DNA from: G963664225 sp964538065
GTDB taxonomy: Bacteria > Verrucomicrobiota > Verrucomicrobiia > Limisphaerales > UBA1319
Length of the DNA stretch: 64,000 nt
Direction of reading: 5' to 3'
NCBI GenBank assembly: GCA_964538065.1
Contig: CAZIDG010000012.1
Location: forward strand, 1 to 64,000
Shown: positions 1 through 7,388 of the stretch, piece by piece
Layout: every line of letters begins with the position of its first letter
Numbering within the stretch: position 1 is the first letter of the stretch
The notes under the pieces: model-generated
What the model was told of the DNA's origin: nothing
What the model saw: the letters and a program-made list of their open reading frames with translations, nothing else
Database searches by the model: none
Position numbers and translations under genes: made by a program

Positions 1-102
1 CTGGAGATGGGGAGCTGGAAAAGCCTGAACAACAGGCTGTATGTGGCGAACAGAAACCAGGAAGGAACCAGGCGAACCAGGCGTGCAAAGTCATAGAAGT
101 GT

Positions 103-126
103 AATGTTATGGTTTGACCCCTTTAC
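103..126 (+). repeat. 24-bp inverted repeat, left copy
   Basis: This 24-base element contains the core GGTTTGACCCC. Its exact reverse complement lies at 4159-4182, on the far side of the precursor/radical SAM/UvrA-like cassette. Homology stops at the edges of the 24 bases on both sides. It may be the end of a mobile unit or a dispersed palindromic element; the window cannot separate these. No gene is seen in bases 1-256. Confidence 0.75.
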
Positions 127-256
127 CTTTATTGGTTTGTTTAAATCATTATACCCATTTGCCCTCCGGTTAGCATCAGTGTCTGTTTTGAAAAAGCTCG
201 AACCCCTGGCTGGTCTCTTTCACCAACTCCCCTCCCGCTGATTCGGATTCTAAGCA

Positions 257-2413
257 CTAATGGGCAACCCGTTCTACAACAGTCGTTCCCACGAGCTTAC
301 CGCCTTCATTTGACAAACGGACATGTTTCGCAAAATATCGAAAACTCTTTTCCTCATGATCTGCCACAATTATCGTCTTGTCTGTCTTGACAAGCTTATT
401 GAGGAACTGAATGACGTTGCACATTTCAGCTGGGGCGAGTCCCTTGAAAGGCTCGTCAATTCCAAAAACACTTCCGGTTGAAAATGCCGCCTTCAGGGTC
501 TTGATCCGAACATTCTCACCGCCGGACAATGTTGAAGTTGGTTGCCCAATTGTGAGATGTCCCAGCATAATTTCAGATGCTTCACTCAGCACCTTGGAGA
601 TTTTCTTATCGGCTTCATCATAAAACACCTTCGCTTCATCAACCGTCATTAACCAGATATCTACTATGCTCTTGTTAAGTACAGTAAATTTCCGTAGTCT
701 CTTGTTAAATCCTGTTCCCGCACATTCACGGCATTCTATTTGTGCTTGCAAACGATACTCGCTTCCAACATCAACGTAACCTACGCCGCTGCAATACGGG
801 CACGCTCCTTCACAGCCCGGCAGTTTAGAAAAGAAGCGCCTCGGCTTTCCATGTCTTCTGGCGTATCCATTGATTATGTGTTCAGCGATGCCAAGAACTG
901 TCGCAACCGATGAGTCTTTCTTTCCAGCCAACGCCTTCTGGCTAATATACTCGTAGTGCTCAAAGGCCTGCGGCAAATATTCCCGCAGCAGTACGGATTT
1001 GCCAACCCCGGACTTGCCTGAGATTAAATTCAAGCAGTTTTTTCCAAGGTCAATGTCAACACCCGTGAACCCATAAACATGGCCACTTAGTTTAACCGTG
1101 AGATGTGCTGTAATCTTCGAAGGAGCGCAATCTACAGCCGTGTCTTGTGCATGAAGGTACCTCCGCGCATCAATTAGACTGCCGCCGTTCTTGCCCCCCC
1201 CTTCTCCCAGAGCCATTATTACCTTCGCCTTTTTGCAAAATGTATCGTGGTGGTCGACAATCAGCAGCGTATGGCGGTCAGCCAACCTGATAATGTTTTC
1301 GTAAACCGCCGGTCTTTCACAACCAGACAAACCCGCCAAGGGTTCGTCAAGTACGATGAGCAAATCGGTCAGCTGTGTATTGAATACCTGAACTAACCTC
1401 AATCTCTGCATTTCGCCACCGGAAAGTGTTGGAATAGACCTATGAAAGAACAAGTGACCGAGATCCATTTCTACAGCTGTCCGAACAAAGCGCGCAATGT
1501 GAGAAGCAGCAAAGGACAAGTTCGACACACTTGCGTCCCTAGACACTGCTTCGATCCAGCTATTCAGATCGGAAAACGGAGTGCACATGAACTCACCGAT
1601 TGAAAGTTCGTAAAGCTTGAACTCCTCGTGTTCCTGAGAAAACTTCCGCCCCTTACAACTTTGGCAGGGTTGGTCCGCAAAGAACTGCCTAGCGGGAGCA
1701 AACTTGCGCAACATAGGCTTGCCGCTCATTACACCATAATAATGCGTGCTACGCGTTGAAAAAATTCCTGCTCGCTTATATCTTACGGAATACTTTTCTT
1801 CGCTCTGACCGAAAAGAATCGTTCGCTTTTCATTGTCATTAAGCATTCTAAACGTCTTCTTGAAATCAATGCGTTGGTCCACGCAAAAAAGCCTAAGTAT
1901 CTGCGAATAAAAATCGCGGTTGCGTGTCCAACATTTGATAGGGCACGCTTCCAGGGGAGTGTCGTAATTGATTACTCGATTTGCATCCAGCTGCAGGAAT
2001 ATGCCCAATCCACGGCACTGCGGGCAGACGTTTTGTTCCCTATTTAACACGAAGAAGTCCTCGTCCAAATGCAAGAGCGCAGAGTAGAGCAATGAGACAC
2101 TTCGGTTTATCCCGAAGTAGGTGCCTATCGTAGAACGAATGTTGTTATTGTTATTTAACTGCGGGATAGGCACGGCTGCAATCATGTTGCGATACGAACG
2201 GACTCTATATGCCGGCTCGGCCACCTCATCAGCGAACATAGATGTCATCTCATGCTGGCCGATGCCACCTATGGTATCGAATGCAAGTGATGATTTTCCA
2301 CTTCCAGAAGGCCCAACCACGAGGTTAATGGAGCGCTTTTTGAGAACAACATCAATGTTCTTCAGGTTGTTTGTCTTTATCCCTTGAATCTCAATTTCCT
2401 CGTGCGCCTTCAT
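257..2413 (-). CDS. UvrA-like double ABC ATPase lacking the UvrB-binding domain
   Basis: A 718-residue protein of the excinuclease UvrA family. Two ABC cassettes are visible: Walker A at about residues 34-42 (GPSGSGKSS) and 465-473 (SGKSGVGKS), LSGGE signatures at about 330 and 629, and Walker B/D-loop LDEP at 355 and IDEP at 652. Zinc-type cysteine pairs occur at 130/133, 250/253, 538/541 and 561/564. Canonical UvrA is about 940 residues. Here the sequence passes from the start of the first cassette (SLLYSALL, about 107-114) almost directly to the CPQCRGLG motif, so the UvrB-binding domain is missing. UvrA2, DrrC and Ecm16-type proteins also lack it; the last two protect producers of DNA-binding antibiotics. 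It lies 23 bp downstream of the radical SAM gene on the same strand, with GGAAG upstream of the ATG, so co-transcription is likely. A role in self-protection or product handling is inference; ordinary excision repair with UvrB looks unlikely. Confidence 0.88.
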   Translation of the reverse strand: MKAHEEIEIQGIKTNNLKNIDVVLKKRSINLVVGPSGSGKSSLAFDTIGGIGQHEMTSMFADEVAEPAYRVRSYRNMIAAVPIPQLNNNNNIRSTIGTYFGINRSVSLLYSALLHLDEDFFVLNREQNVCPQCRGLGIFLQLDANRVINYDTPLEACPIKCWTRNRDFYSQILRLFCVDQRIDFKKTFRMLNDNEKRTILFGQSEEKYSVRYKRAGIFSTRSTHYYGVMSGKPMLRKFAPARQFFADQPCQSCKGRKFSQEHEEFKLYELSIGEFMCTPFSDLNSWIEAVSRDASVSNLSFAASHIARFVRTAVEMDLGHLFFHRSIPTLSGGEMQRLRLVQVFNTQLTDLLIVLDEPLAGLSGCERPAVYENIIRLADRHTLLIVDHHDTFCKKAKVIMALGEGGGKNGGSLIDARRYLHAQDTAVDCAPSKITAHLTVKLSGHVYGFTGVDIDLGKNCLNLISGKSGVGKSVLLREYLPQAFEHYEYISQKALAGKKDSSVATVLGIAEHIINGYARRHGKPRRFFSKLPGCEGACPYCSGVGYVDVGSEYRLQAQIECRECAGTGFNKRLRKFTVLNKSIVDIWLMTVDEAKVFYDEADKKISKVLSEASEIMLGHLTIGQPTSTLSGGENVRIKTLKAAFSTGSVFGIDEPFKGLAPAEMCNVIQFLNKLVKTDKTIIVADHEEKSFRYFAKHVRLSNEGGKLVGTTVVERVAH

Positions 2414-2436
2414 TCATTTGCTCACTTCCAGTGGAC

Positions 2437-3591
2437 TCATCGTTGGTCCCGAAAAAGCCCTGCAAACTCGGGCAGAAACAGAGCGCGAATTTTCCTGATC
2501 GCCTCTATGGTAAGATACAGCGTATCGTTGTCGTAGCATTGTGGGTTTTTTCTGATTCGCTTCGCTTGCAAATCGGCAATAAACAGCGATATCAGCTTCT
2601 GAACACGGCATTTCCTCTTGTCGCGTTTTGTGAATGTTCTATTGGTGAGATAATTAGCGCCTGAGCAGGTCGGACAAATTGGGTAGATGTAGCAGTCCTT
2701 GTAACAATGCTCATCAATAAATGTGCTCTCATCAGTGAATTCTGTTTGGAGAATTAGCGAGAGATCGTGCTCTGAAAATGTCATTGGCGTGACGAATGGG
2801 CACGGAAATATTTTCCCGTCGGTGTCAAAAAAGATAGCGCCAGTTCCGATGCCGCACCACCTTTTCTTGGCGCGATGCTTGACTTCGCAATAGTTAAGGC
2901 GTTTGTTGAACATTTGATTCAAGGGAAGTCCATCATTGTCGACATAAAACTTCACTAACTCCGCCAGTTGAGGCATTAGCACATGCAAATACTCATCGCG
3001 ACTCCAGTCGAAGTTTGCCTCGAAAAGGTTCACCCCTCCGATTTCCTTGAAACCTAGCGAATGAACGTATTTGATGTTCTCCGCCAGTCTTGGAAGGGAA
3101 TACTCTGAAAGTGTCATTTTTATTCCTTGGTGAGGCCATGTGCGCAAAAAAAACTCTATGTCGATTTTGTCGAACGAGTTACTTCGGTTGTGATCGTGGG
3201 TTTCTTTTGCGCCGTCAAGACTCAATCCAAGGGTAAAACAGTTCTTATGGGCGGCGAACCAAGCCTTGTGTTCGTCAGTGAGAAGTGTCCCATTGGTCGT
3301 AGCATAAAATATGTATCGCTCCTTGCGTTCTACTGACGAGGTATACGCTACAATGTCCTTGATTAGCTCAAATTCAAGGAGCGGCTCTCCTCCAATGAAT
3401 CCGATTTCAACCCCGCTCATACCGCTGGGGATGTGGTCGAATATCCAATCAATGGCGGTTTTCGCGGTTTCAATGGTCATTCTTGCTGTGGCATCATGGT
3501 TCTGATAGCAATAGACACAACTGAGATTGCAGTCATGTGTCACACACAGGGATGGGGAGAACCTAGGTTTTGTGTTTTTCGGTTCCATCAT
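2437..3591 (-). CDS. Radical SAM/SPASM peptide maturase (CXXX-repeat peptide type)
   Basis: A 384-residue radical SAM enzyme. The [4Fe-4S]-SAM motif is C21-X3-C25-X2-C28 (CNLSCVYC) and the SAM-binding GGEP is at about 67-70. The C-terminal half has seven SPASM-type cysteines (246, 264, 296, 300, 306, 309, 328), which normally bind auxiliary iron-sulfur clusters in peptide- or protein-modifying enzymes. The gene follows a small cysteine-rich ORF and precedes a UvrA-like ATPase on the same strand. From this I infer that it modifies the 3793-4023 peptide, for example by thioether or other cysteine-centred crosslinks. NCBI has a family named 'radical SAM peptide maturase, CXXX-repeat target family'; membership is likely but was not tested. 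Sampled GC is about 40%, well below the rest of the window. Confidence 0.9.
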   Translation of the reverse strand: MMEPKNTKPRFSPSLCVTHDCNLSCVYCYQNHDATARMTIETAKTAIDWIFDHIPSGMSGVEIGFIGGEPLLEFELIKDIVAYTSSVERKERYIFYATTNGTLLTDEHKAWFAAHKNCFTLGLSLDGAKETHDHNRSNSFDKIDIEFFLRTWPHQGIKMTLSEYSLPRLAENIKYVHSLGFKEIGGVNLFEANFDWSRDEYLHVLMPQLAELVKFYVDNDGLPLNQMFNKRLNYCEVKHRAKKRWCGIGTGAIFFDTDGKIFPCPFVTPMTFSEHDLSLILQTEFTDESTFIDEHCYKDCYIYPICPTCSGANYLTNRTFTKRDKRKCRVQKLISLFIADLQAKRIRKNPQCYDNDTLYLTIEAIRKIRALFLPEFAGLFRDQR

Positions 3592-3692
3592 AGATGCCCG
3601 CGATTGAAGGATTTTGAAATGCAGAGCGCGGCAAGGTGCGTTTCCGTGATGTGGCCTACCAGACCGAACTGCCGAAACGATGTTTGCAGCAT

Positions 3693-3715
3693 AAAAAAAA
3701 CCTTCCCCGAAGGCA
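3693..3715 (-). terminator. Short hairpin plus T8 between precursor and maturase genes
   Basis: Read on the minus strand, CCTTC-GGG-GAAGG is followed by eight Ts. It sits about 80 bp after the precursor stop codon and about 100 bp before the radical SAM start. The stem is only 5-6 bp, so it would probably leak. That fits an attenuator giving more precursor than maturase transcript, an arrangement common in RiPP operons. Confidence 0.6.
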
Positions 3716-3792
3716 AGTCCTATTCTCTCAATGCATGGGAGCAGCCGTTCCGAGTTCTCACCCAGTTGGGGAGGGTCGATTGCCTTTTGAGA

Positions 3793-4023
3793 CTAGCTGT
3801 TGCTTCCAGAACAACTCCGACCACAGTCGCCGCTGCAACCAGACTCGCAATCTCCGGAACAACTTTGGCCGCAGTTTCCTGTGCAACCACACCCTCCGGC
3901 ATACTCATGGGAATCGGACGCCGCCGCAGCTTTAGTTGGTTGAATGCTGTCCAAAGCTGCCATTAAGGATTGGTCAAGGATGTTGGTTTCTCCCTTCGCG
4001 TAAAATAATTGGTCTTTGTACAT
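3793..4023 (-). CDS. Candidate CXXX-repeat RiPP precursor peptide
   Basis: A 76-residue peptide with a two-part layout. Residues 1-44 are a cysteine-free leader-like segment (starts MYKDQLFYAKGE, alanine-rich near 32-35) ending in Gly-Gly at 43-44. Residues 45-76 are a Cys/Gly/Ser-rich core. Cysteines lie at 45, 47, 51, 55, 59, 63, 67 and 71; the last seven are spaced exactly four apart, with Gly, Ser, Asp, Asn, Gln, Glu and Arg between them. This matches the CXXX-repeat peptides reported beside dedicated radical SAM maturases. It is on the same strand as, and just upstream of, the maturase. The Gly-Gly before the first cysteine could be a leader-cleavage site, but no C39 peptidase or exporter is nearby. 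No strong ribosome-binding site is visible before the ATG. Its role as substrate is inference from composition and context. Confidence 0.8.
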   Translation of the reverse strand: MYKDQLFYAKGETNILDQSLMAALDSIQPTKAAAASDSHEYAGGCGCTGNCGQSCSGDCESGCSGDCGRSCSGSNS

Positions 4024-4558
4024 AGCAATAGCCTGTAAACTAGCTCATTGGGCATAGTACAATTTTGTGCCTGAATGTCAATACTTCCTCAAACAAACAC
4101 ATACCTCCGTAAACACATTTTATGGCCGAAGGCGCACGATATTCCGCCGAGTTGGCGAGTAAAGGGGTCAAACCATAACATTGCTGGTTGATCGTAATGG
4201 CGTAGCGAAGACCATCTAGGCGAGGGGGAGTTGCGCAGGGTAGGCTGTTGGGGTGAATGATCGGATCGGCGAAGATATTCGGATCTCGCAGGAAAAAGGT
4301 AGCGGAACGGTCTGTGACACTCTTGGCGTTCCAGGGCTTGGTTCGGGAAGTTTTGGAGTTCTGGCGTTGCTGACAGTTCTCTGGGGATATATTCGACCAC
4401 CATGGGCAAAGGTTGCTGGGCCATTGCGGAGGCACAACATCCTTGAGGTGTTGTGAGTACGCTACTGCCATAGAATCGCAGTGGAGCGGGGGGGCTTTGA
4501 AATGTGCCAGGCCAATACTGTTGAAGAAAAGGGCTCTCAGCGGGATGCCTTTTCGGGA
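4024..4558. other. Gene-free stretch upstream of the precursor gene
   Basis: About 535 bp between the precursor start and the D,D-carboxypeptidase terminator. It must contain the promoter of the precursor operon, but I see no clear -35/-10 pair. The right copy of the 24-bp inverted repeat lies at 4159-4182. Open frames here resemble no protein I know and look like chance reading. Confidence 0.6.
4159..4182 (-). repeat. 24-bp inverted repeat, right copy
   Basis: Exact reverse complement of bases 103-126, about 135 bp upstream of the precursor ATG. With the left copy it brackets roughly 4 kb of lower-GC sequence holding the three cassette genes. Confidence 0.75.
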
Positions 4559-4559
4559 T

Positions 4560-4606
4560 AAAAAAACGCCCACGGGTTTCGGGAGTGTCCCGGAAGCCGT
4601 GGGCGT
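4560..4606 (-). terminator. Strong rho-independent terminator for the D,D-carboxypeptidase gene
   Basis: Outer stem CGCCCACGG/CCGTGGGCG (4567-4575 with 4597-4605), with a further partly paired inner stem. On the minus strand it is followed by a run of seven Ts. It lies about 28 bp after the stop codon of the gene at 4634-5665. Confidence 0.9.
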
Positions 4607-4633
4607 TGCGAAAAAACGGGGGCTAAATGCGGG

Positions 4634-5665
4634 CTAACGTTTCACGGGCGCAGCGGCGGCGTTGGTGCGCATTGGCGCAGCGGCTGGGGCGGCGACGGCT
4701 GCCGGGCGCGGTTGCGAGGCGAGGAGTGTGAACCCCTTGTTGATGAGCTCCGTGGCCTTGGCGTCACGCGTTTTGCGGTCCTGGCTGCCCATGACGACGC
4801 AGATGACCCGCTGGCCGTTGCGCGCGGCCGTGGCGGCAATGGAGTAGCCCGCCGTGGCCGTAAAGCCTGTCTTCAAACCATCGCAGCCGTCCACCTGGCC
4901 GAGCAGGTGGTTGTGGGTCTGCATGATGACCGTTTTGTCTGGCACGTTGGTCCGGAAGGGGCGCTCCCGTGTGGAGGTGTACCGCAGGGCGTCGCGGTGC
5001 TTGAGCAGTTCGCGGCACAGGATCGCGAAATCGCGGGGGGTGGTGACATCCTGTTGCTGGCCGGCGCTGGGCGGCAGGCCGTGGACGGACTGGAAGAGGG
5101 TGCTGGTCATGCCAAGGCTCTGGGCCTTCTGGTTCATGAGGGCCACCATGCCTTCCGTGGAGCCCGCCACTTTTTCCGCGAGCGCAACGGCAGAGTCATT
5201 GGCCGACTGGATCATCAAGGCGTAAAGCATGTCATCCAGCGTGAACGTTTCGTTTTCGGCCAGCCAGACCTGGGAGCCGCCCGTTTTGGCTGCCTTGGCG
5301 CTGACCCCGACCATATTGGTGTAGGAGAGTTGCCCGGCTTCGATTTTCTCGAGGATGATCAGCAGATCCATGAGCTTGAGGACGCTGGCAGGGTAGGCCT
5401 TGGCGCCGGATTGGTCGTCGATGAGGACCTGGCCGGTGACGGCATCCATGACAATGGCGCCGATGTATGGATTGCGGGCAATGCCGGCGCGCGGCGCCGC
5501 TTTGGAGGCGGTCTGCGCGGCGGGCTTTTTAACGGCCTTGGTGGTCTTTGTTGTGGCGGCCTTTTTGGTGGTGGTGCCGCTGGTGGCGGCACTGGTCATC
5601 ATGGAGGACGCCAGGAAGGCGGCTGCCAGGGCCAGTGCGGTCCATGTGCGAAATATCGATTTCAT
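4634..5665 (-). CDS. D-alanyl-D-alanine carboxypeptidase (peptidase S11, PBP5/6-like)
   Basis: A 343-residue exported serine D,D-carboxypeptidase that trims the terminal D-Ala from peptidoglycan stem peptides. All three active-site motifs are present: S94-V-L-K97, S154-A-N156 and K265-T-G267. An N-terminal signal peptide (about 1-27) is followed by a low-complexity Thr/Lys/Ala linker (about 28-60), so the enzyme is probably periplasmic. The C-terminal domain and amphipathic anchor of E. coli PBP5 are absent; the protein ends in an Ala/Pro-rich tail soon after the catalytic domain. It is a single-gene unit with its own strong terminator and is divergent from the MFS gene at 5834. Confidence 0.93.
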   Translation of the reverse strand: MKSIFRTWTALALAAAFLASSMMTSAATSGTTTKKAATTKTTKAVKKPAAQTASKAAPRAGIARNPYIGAIVMDAVTGQVLIDDQSGAKAYPASVLKLMDLLIILEKIEAGQLSYTNMVGVSAKAAKTGGSQVWLAENETFTLDDMLYALMIQSANDSAVALAEKVAGSTEGMVALMNQKAQSLGMTSTLFQSVHGLPPSAGQQQDVTTPRDFAILCRELLKHRDALRYTSTRERPFRTNVPDKTVIMQTHNHLLGQVDGCDGLKTGFTATAGYSIAATAARNGQRVICVVMGSQDRKTRDAKATELINKGFTLLASQPRPAAVAAPAAAPMRTNAAAAPVKR

Positions 5666-5833
5666 GGTTGATAAGCTAATGTGTAACTAAACAACGGGCC
5701 GGAGCATAAGCAGCCCCCGGCCGGATTGCAATAGGAGGCGCACATGATCAGCGAAACTACTTTTTCCCCGCTTGCTAAGGGCGCCGCCTTGTGATTAATC
5801 TGGAACCAACACTATTTTTCAACACAACAAAAC

Positions 5834-7306
5834 ATGAACACGAAGGTCCGCATTCAACTTTCGATAATGATGTTCCTGGAGTACTTCATCTGGAGTGCCT
5901 GGTATGTGACGACCGGGCCCTACATGAAGGACACCTTGAACTTCTCCCCCCTGCAGATTGGCGCCGTCTATAGCTTGACGGCCATTGCAGCCTTGATTTC
6001 ACCCTTCTTTGTCGGGATGGTGGCGGACCGGTTCTTCGCAAGCGAAAAAATCCTGTGTGTCTTGCATATCCTGGGTGGCGCATGCATCTTCGGGGCCTCG
6101 AAAGCCACGTCCTTCGAGTGGTTTTACGGTTTGTTATTGGCCCATACGCTCTGCTACATGCCCACTTTGGCTCTGACCAATTCCCTTTCCTTCCAGCAGA
6201 TGAAAGACTCGGAAAAGGAGTTCCCGGGCATCCGTGTCATGGGCACGATCAGTTGGATTGTGGCTGGATTCGCGGTGAGTCTGCTGGGCATCAAGGCCAC
6301 GACAACCCCCATACCCATCATGCTTGCGGCCGGCGTGTCCATCATCATGGGCCTGTACTGTTTGACGCTGCCTCACACCCCACCCAAGGCCAAGGGCCAG
6401 GCGGTCAAGTTCCGCGATATTCTGGGCGTGGATGCCTTTCAGTTGTTTAAGGAAAGCTCCTTTGTGGTGTTTGTCATCTGCGCGTTCCTGATTTGCATTC
6501 CCCTCACGTTCTACTTCTCCTTTACGCCTTCCTTCCTGACCGATGTCGGCGTGACCGATGTGCCCTTCAAGATGACTTGGGGACAGATGGGCGAAATTGT
6601 CTTTATGTTGTTGATGCCGTTGCTGTTTGCTCGTTTGGGCATCAAGTACATGCTGATGGTGGCCATGCTCGCTTGGTCGGTGCGTTATTTCGCCTTCCTG
6701 GCGGGCTTTACGATGGCGACCGTGTGGCCGCTCTACCTGGGCATCATCCTCCACGGTATTTGCTATGACTTCTTCTTTGTCACGGCCTACATCTATGTGG
6801 ATAAGAAGGCGCCGGAGACCATCCGGGCCAAGGCGCAGGGATTGATCGCCTTTGTCACCCTGGGGGCGGGTATGTTCGTGGGGGCCAACCTCTCCGGAGT
6901 GGTGGTCGATAAGTACAACTTCCCCAATATCGAGCCCACGCGCTTCCAGAAGATCGAAGCCAAGGCCTGGGCGGTCGGCAACGTGGCCAAGTGGGATGCC
7001 AATAACGCGCCTGCCTTTGGTAAGATCACCCAGATTGCCACCAACAGCGTCACCGTCACCGGTTTGACGCAACCCCTCGCTGGTACTGTGGAAAAGCCTG
7101 TGGCTGTGATCGATATCTATGAAAAGGTGGATGGCAAGTTCAAGAGCTCAGGCAAGCTGACGGCTCAGTCGGTCAGCGATCTCTCCCGTCCCTTGAGTCG
7201 GTATGAGAAAATCTGGCGTTTGCCGGCCATCGGCGCGATCGTCATCCTGGTTGTGTTTTTCTTAACGTTTAACTACAAGGAAGATACAAAAGCCAAGGCC
7301 TCTTGA
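5834..7306 (+). CDS. MFS transporter, NupG/nucleoside:H+ symporter-like
   Basis: A 490-residue polytopic membrane protein, about 12 helices, of the major facilitator superfamily. The start (FLEYFIWSAWYVTTGPYM), the VGMVADRFF loop after the second helix and overall layout resemble NupG/XapB-type nucleoside permeases common in Planctomycetes and Verrucomicrobia. A hydrophilic insert of roughly 90 residues (about 360-455) lies before the last helix, longer than in E. coli NupG. Substrate is not shown by the sequence; nucleosides are the family guess. A clear terminator follows, so the next gene is probably separate. The ATG at 5834 is preceded by an A-rich stretch without a clear Shine-Dalgarno. 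Confidence 0.82.
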   Translation: MNTKVRIQLSIMMFLEYFIWSAWYVTTGPYMKDTLNFSPLQIGAVYSLTAIAALISPFFVGMVADRFFASEKILCVLHILGGACIFGASKATSFEWFYGLLLAHTLCYMPTLALTNSLSFQQMKDSEKEFPGIRVMGTISWIVAGFAVSLLGIKATTTPIPIMLAAGVSIIMGLYCLTLPHTPPKAKGQAVKFRDILGVDAFQLFKESSFVVFVICAFLICIPLTFYFSFTPSFLTDVGVTDVPFKMTWGQMGEIVFMLLMPLLFARLGIKYMLMVAMLAWSVRYFAFLAGFTMATVWPLYLGIILHGICYDFFFVTAYIYVDKKAPETIRAKAQGLIAFVTLGAGMFVGANLSGVVVDKYNFPNIEPTRFQKIEAKAWAVGNVAKWDANNAPAFGKITQIATNSVTVTGLTQPLAGTVEKPVAVIDIYEKVDGKFKSSGKLTAQSVSDLSRPLSRYEKIWRLPAIGAIVILVVFFLTFNYKEDTKAKAS

Positions 7307-7337
7307 GAGCGCCTGGCATTCCAATTGAAATCTATTG

Positions 7338-7372
7338 AAACGCCCCATCTTGATCCAGATGGGGCGTTTTTT
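7338..7372 (+). terminator. Rho-independent terminator after the MFS gene
   Basis: An 11-bp perfect stem ACGCCCCATCT/AGATGGGGCGT (7340-7350 with 7357-7367), 6-nt loop, then Ts. It ends about 17 bp before the next ATG, so the following gene needs either readthrough or a promoter overlapping the hairpin. Confidence 0.9.
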
Positions 7373-7388
7373 GAAATGAGGTAGACCC

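Noticed and set aside
41..241. Short plus-strand ORF at the left edge
   Set aside because: It spans the inverted repeat and has no recognisable protein features; the reading frame looks like chance.
3433..3966. Plus-strand ORFs opposite the radical SAM gene and the precursor gene
   Set aside because: They are antisense frames; the minus-strand frames carry the conserved motifs and the regular cysteine spacing.
4040..4573. A 177-residue minus-strand ORF next to the precursor gene
   Set aside because: Composition is not protein-like, it runs through the inverted repeat into the terminator hairpin, and matches nothing known.
4712..5671. A 319-residue plus-strand ORF opposite the D,D-carboxypeptidase
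   Set aside because: Antisense shadow in high-GC DNA; the minus strand has all three penicillin-binding motifs.
6134..7072. A 312-residue minus-strand ORF opposite the MFS gene
   Set aside because: Very His/Gln/Asp-rich antisense frame without hydrophobic pattern; the plus strand encodes clear transmembrane helices.
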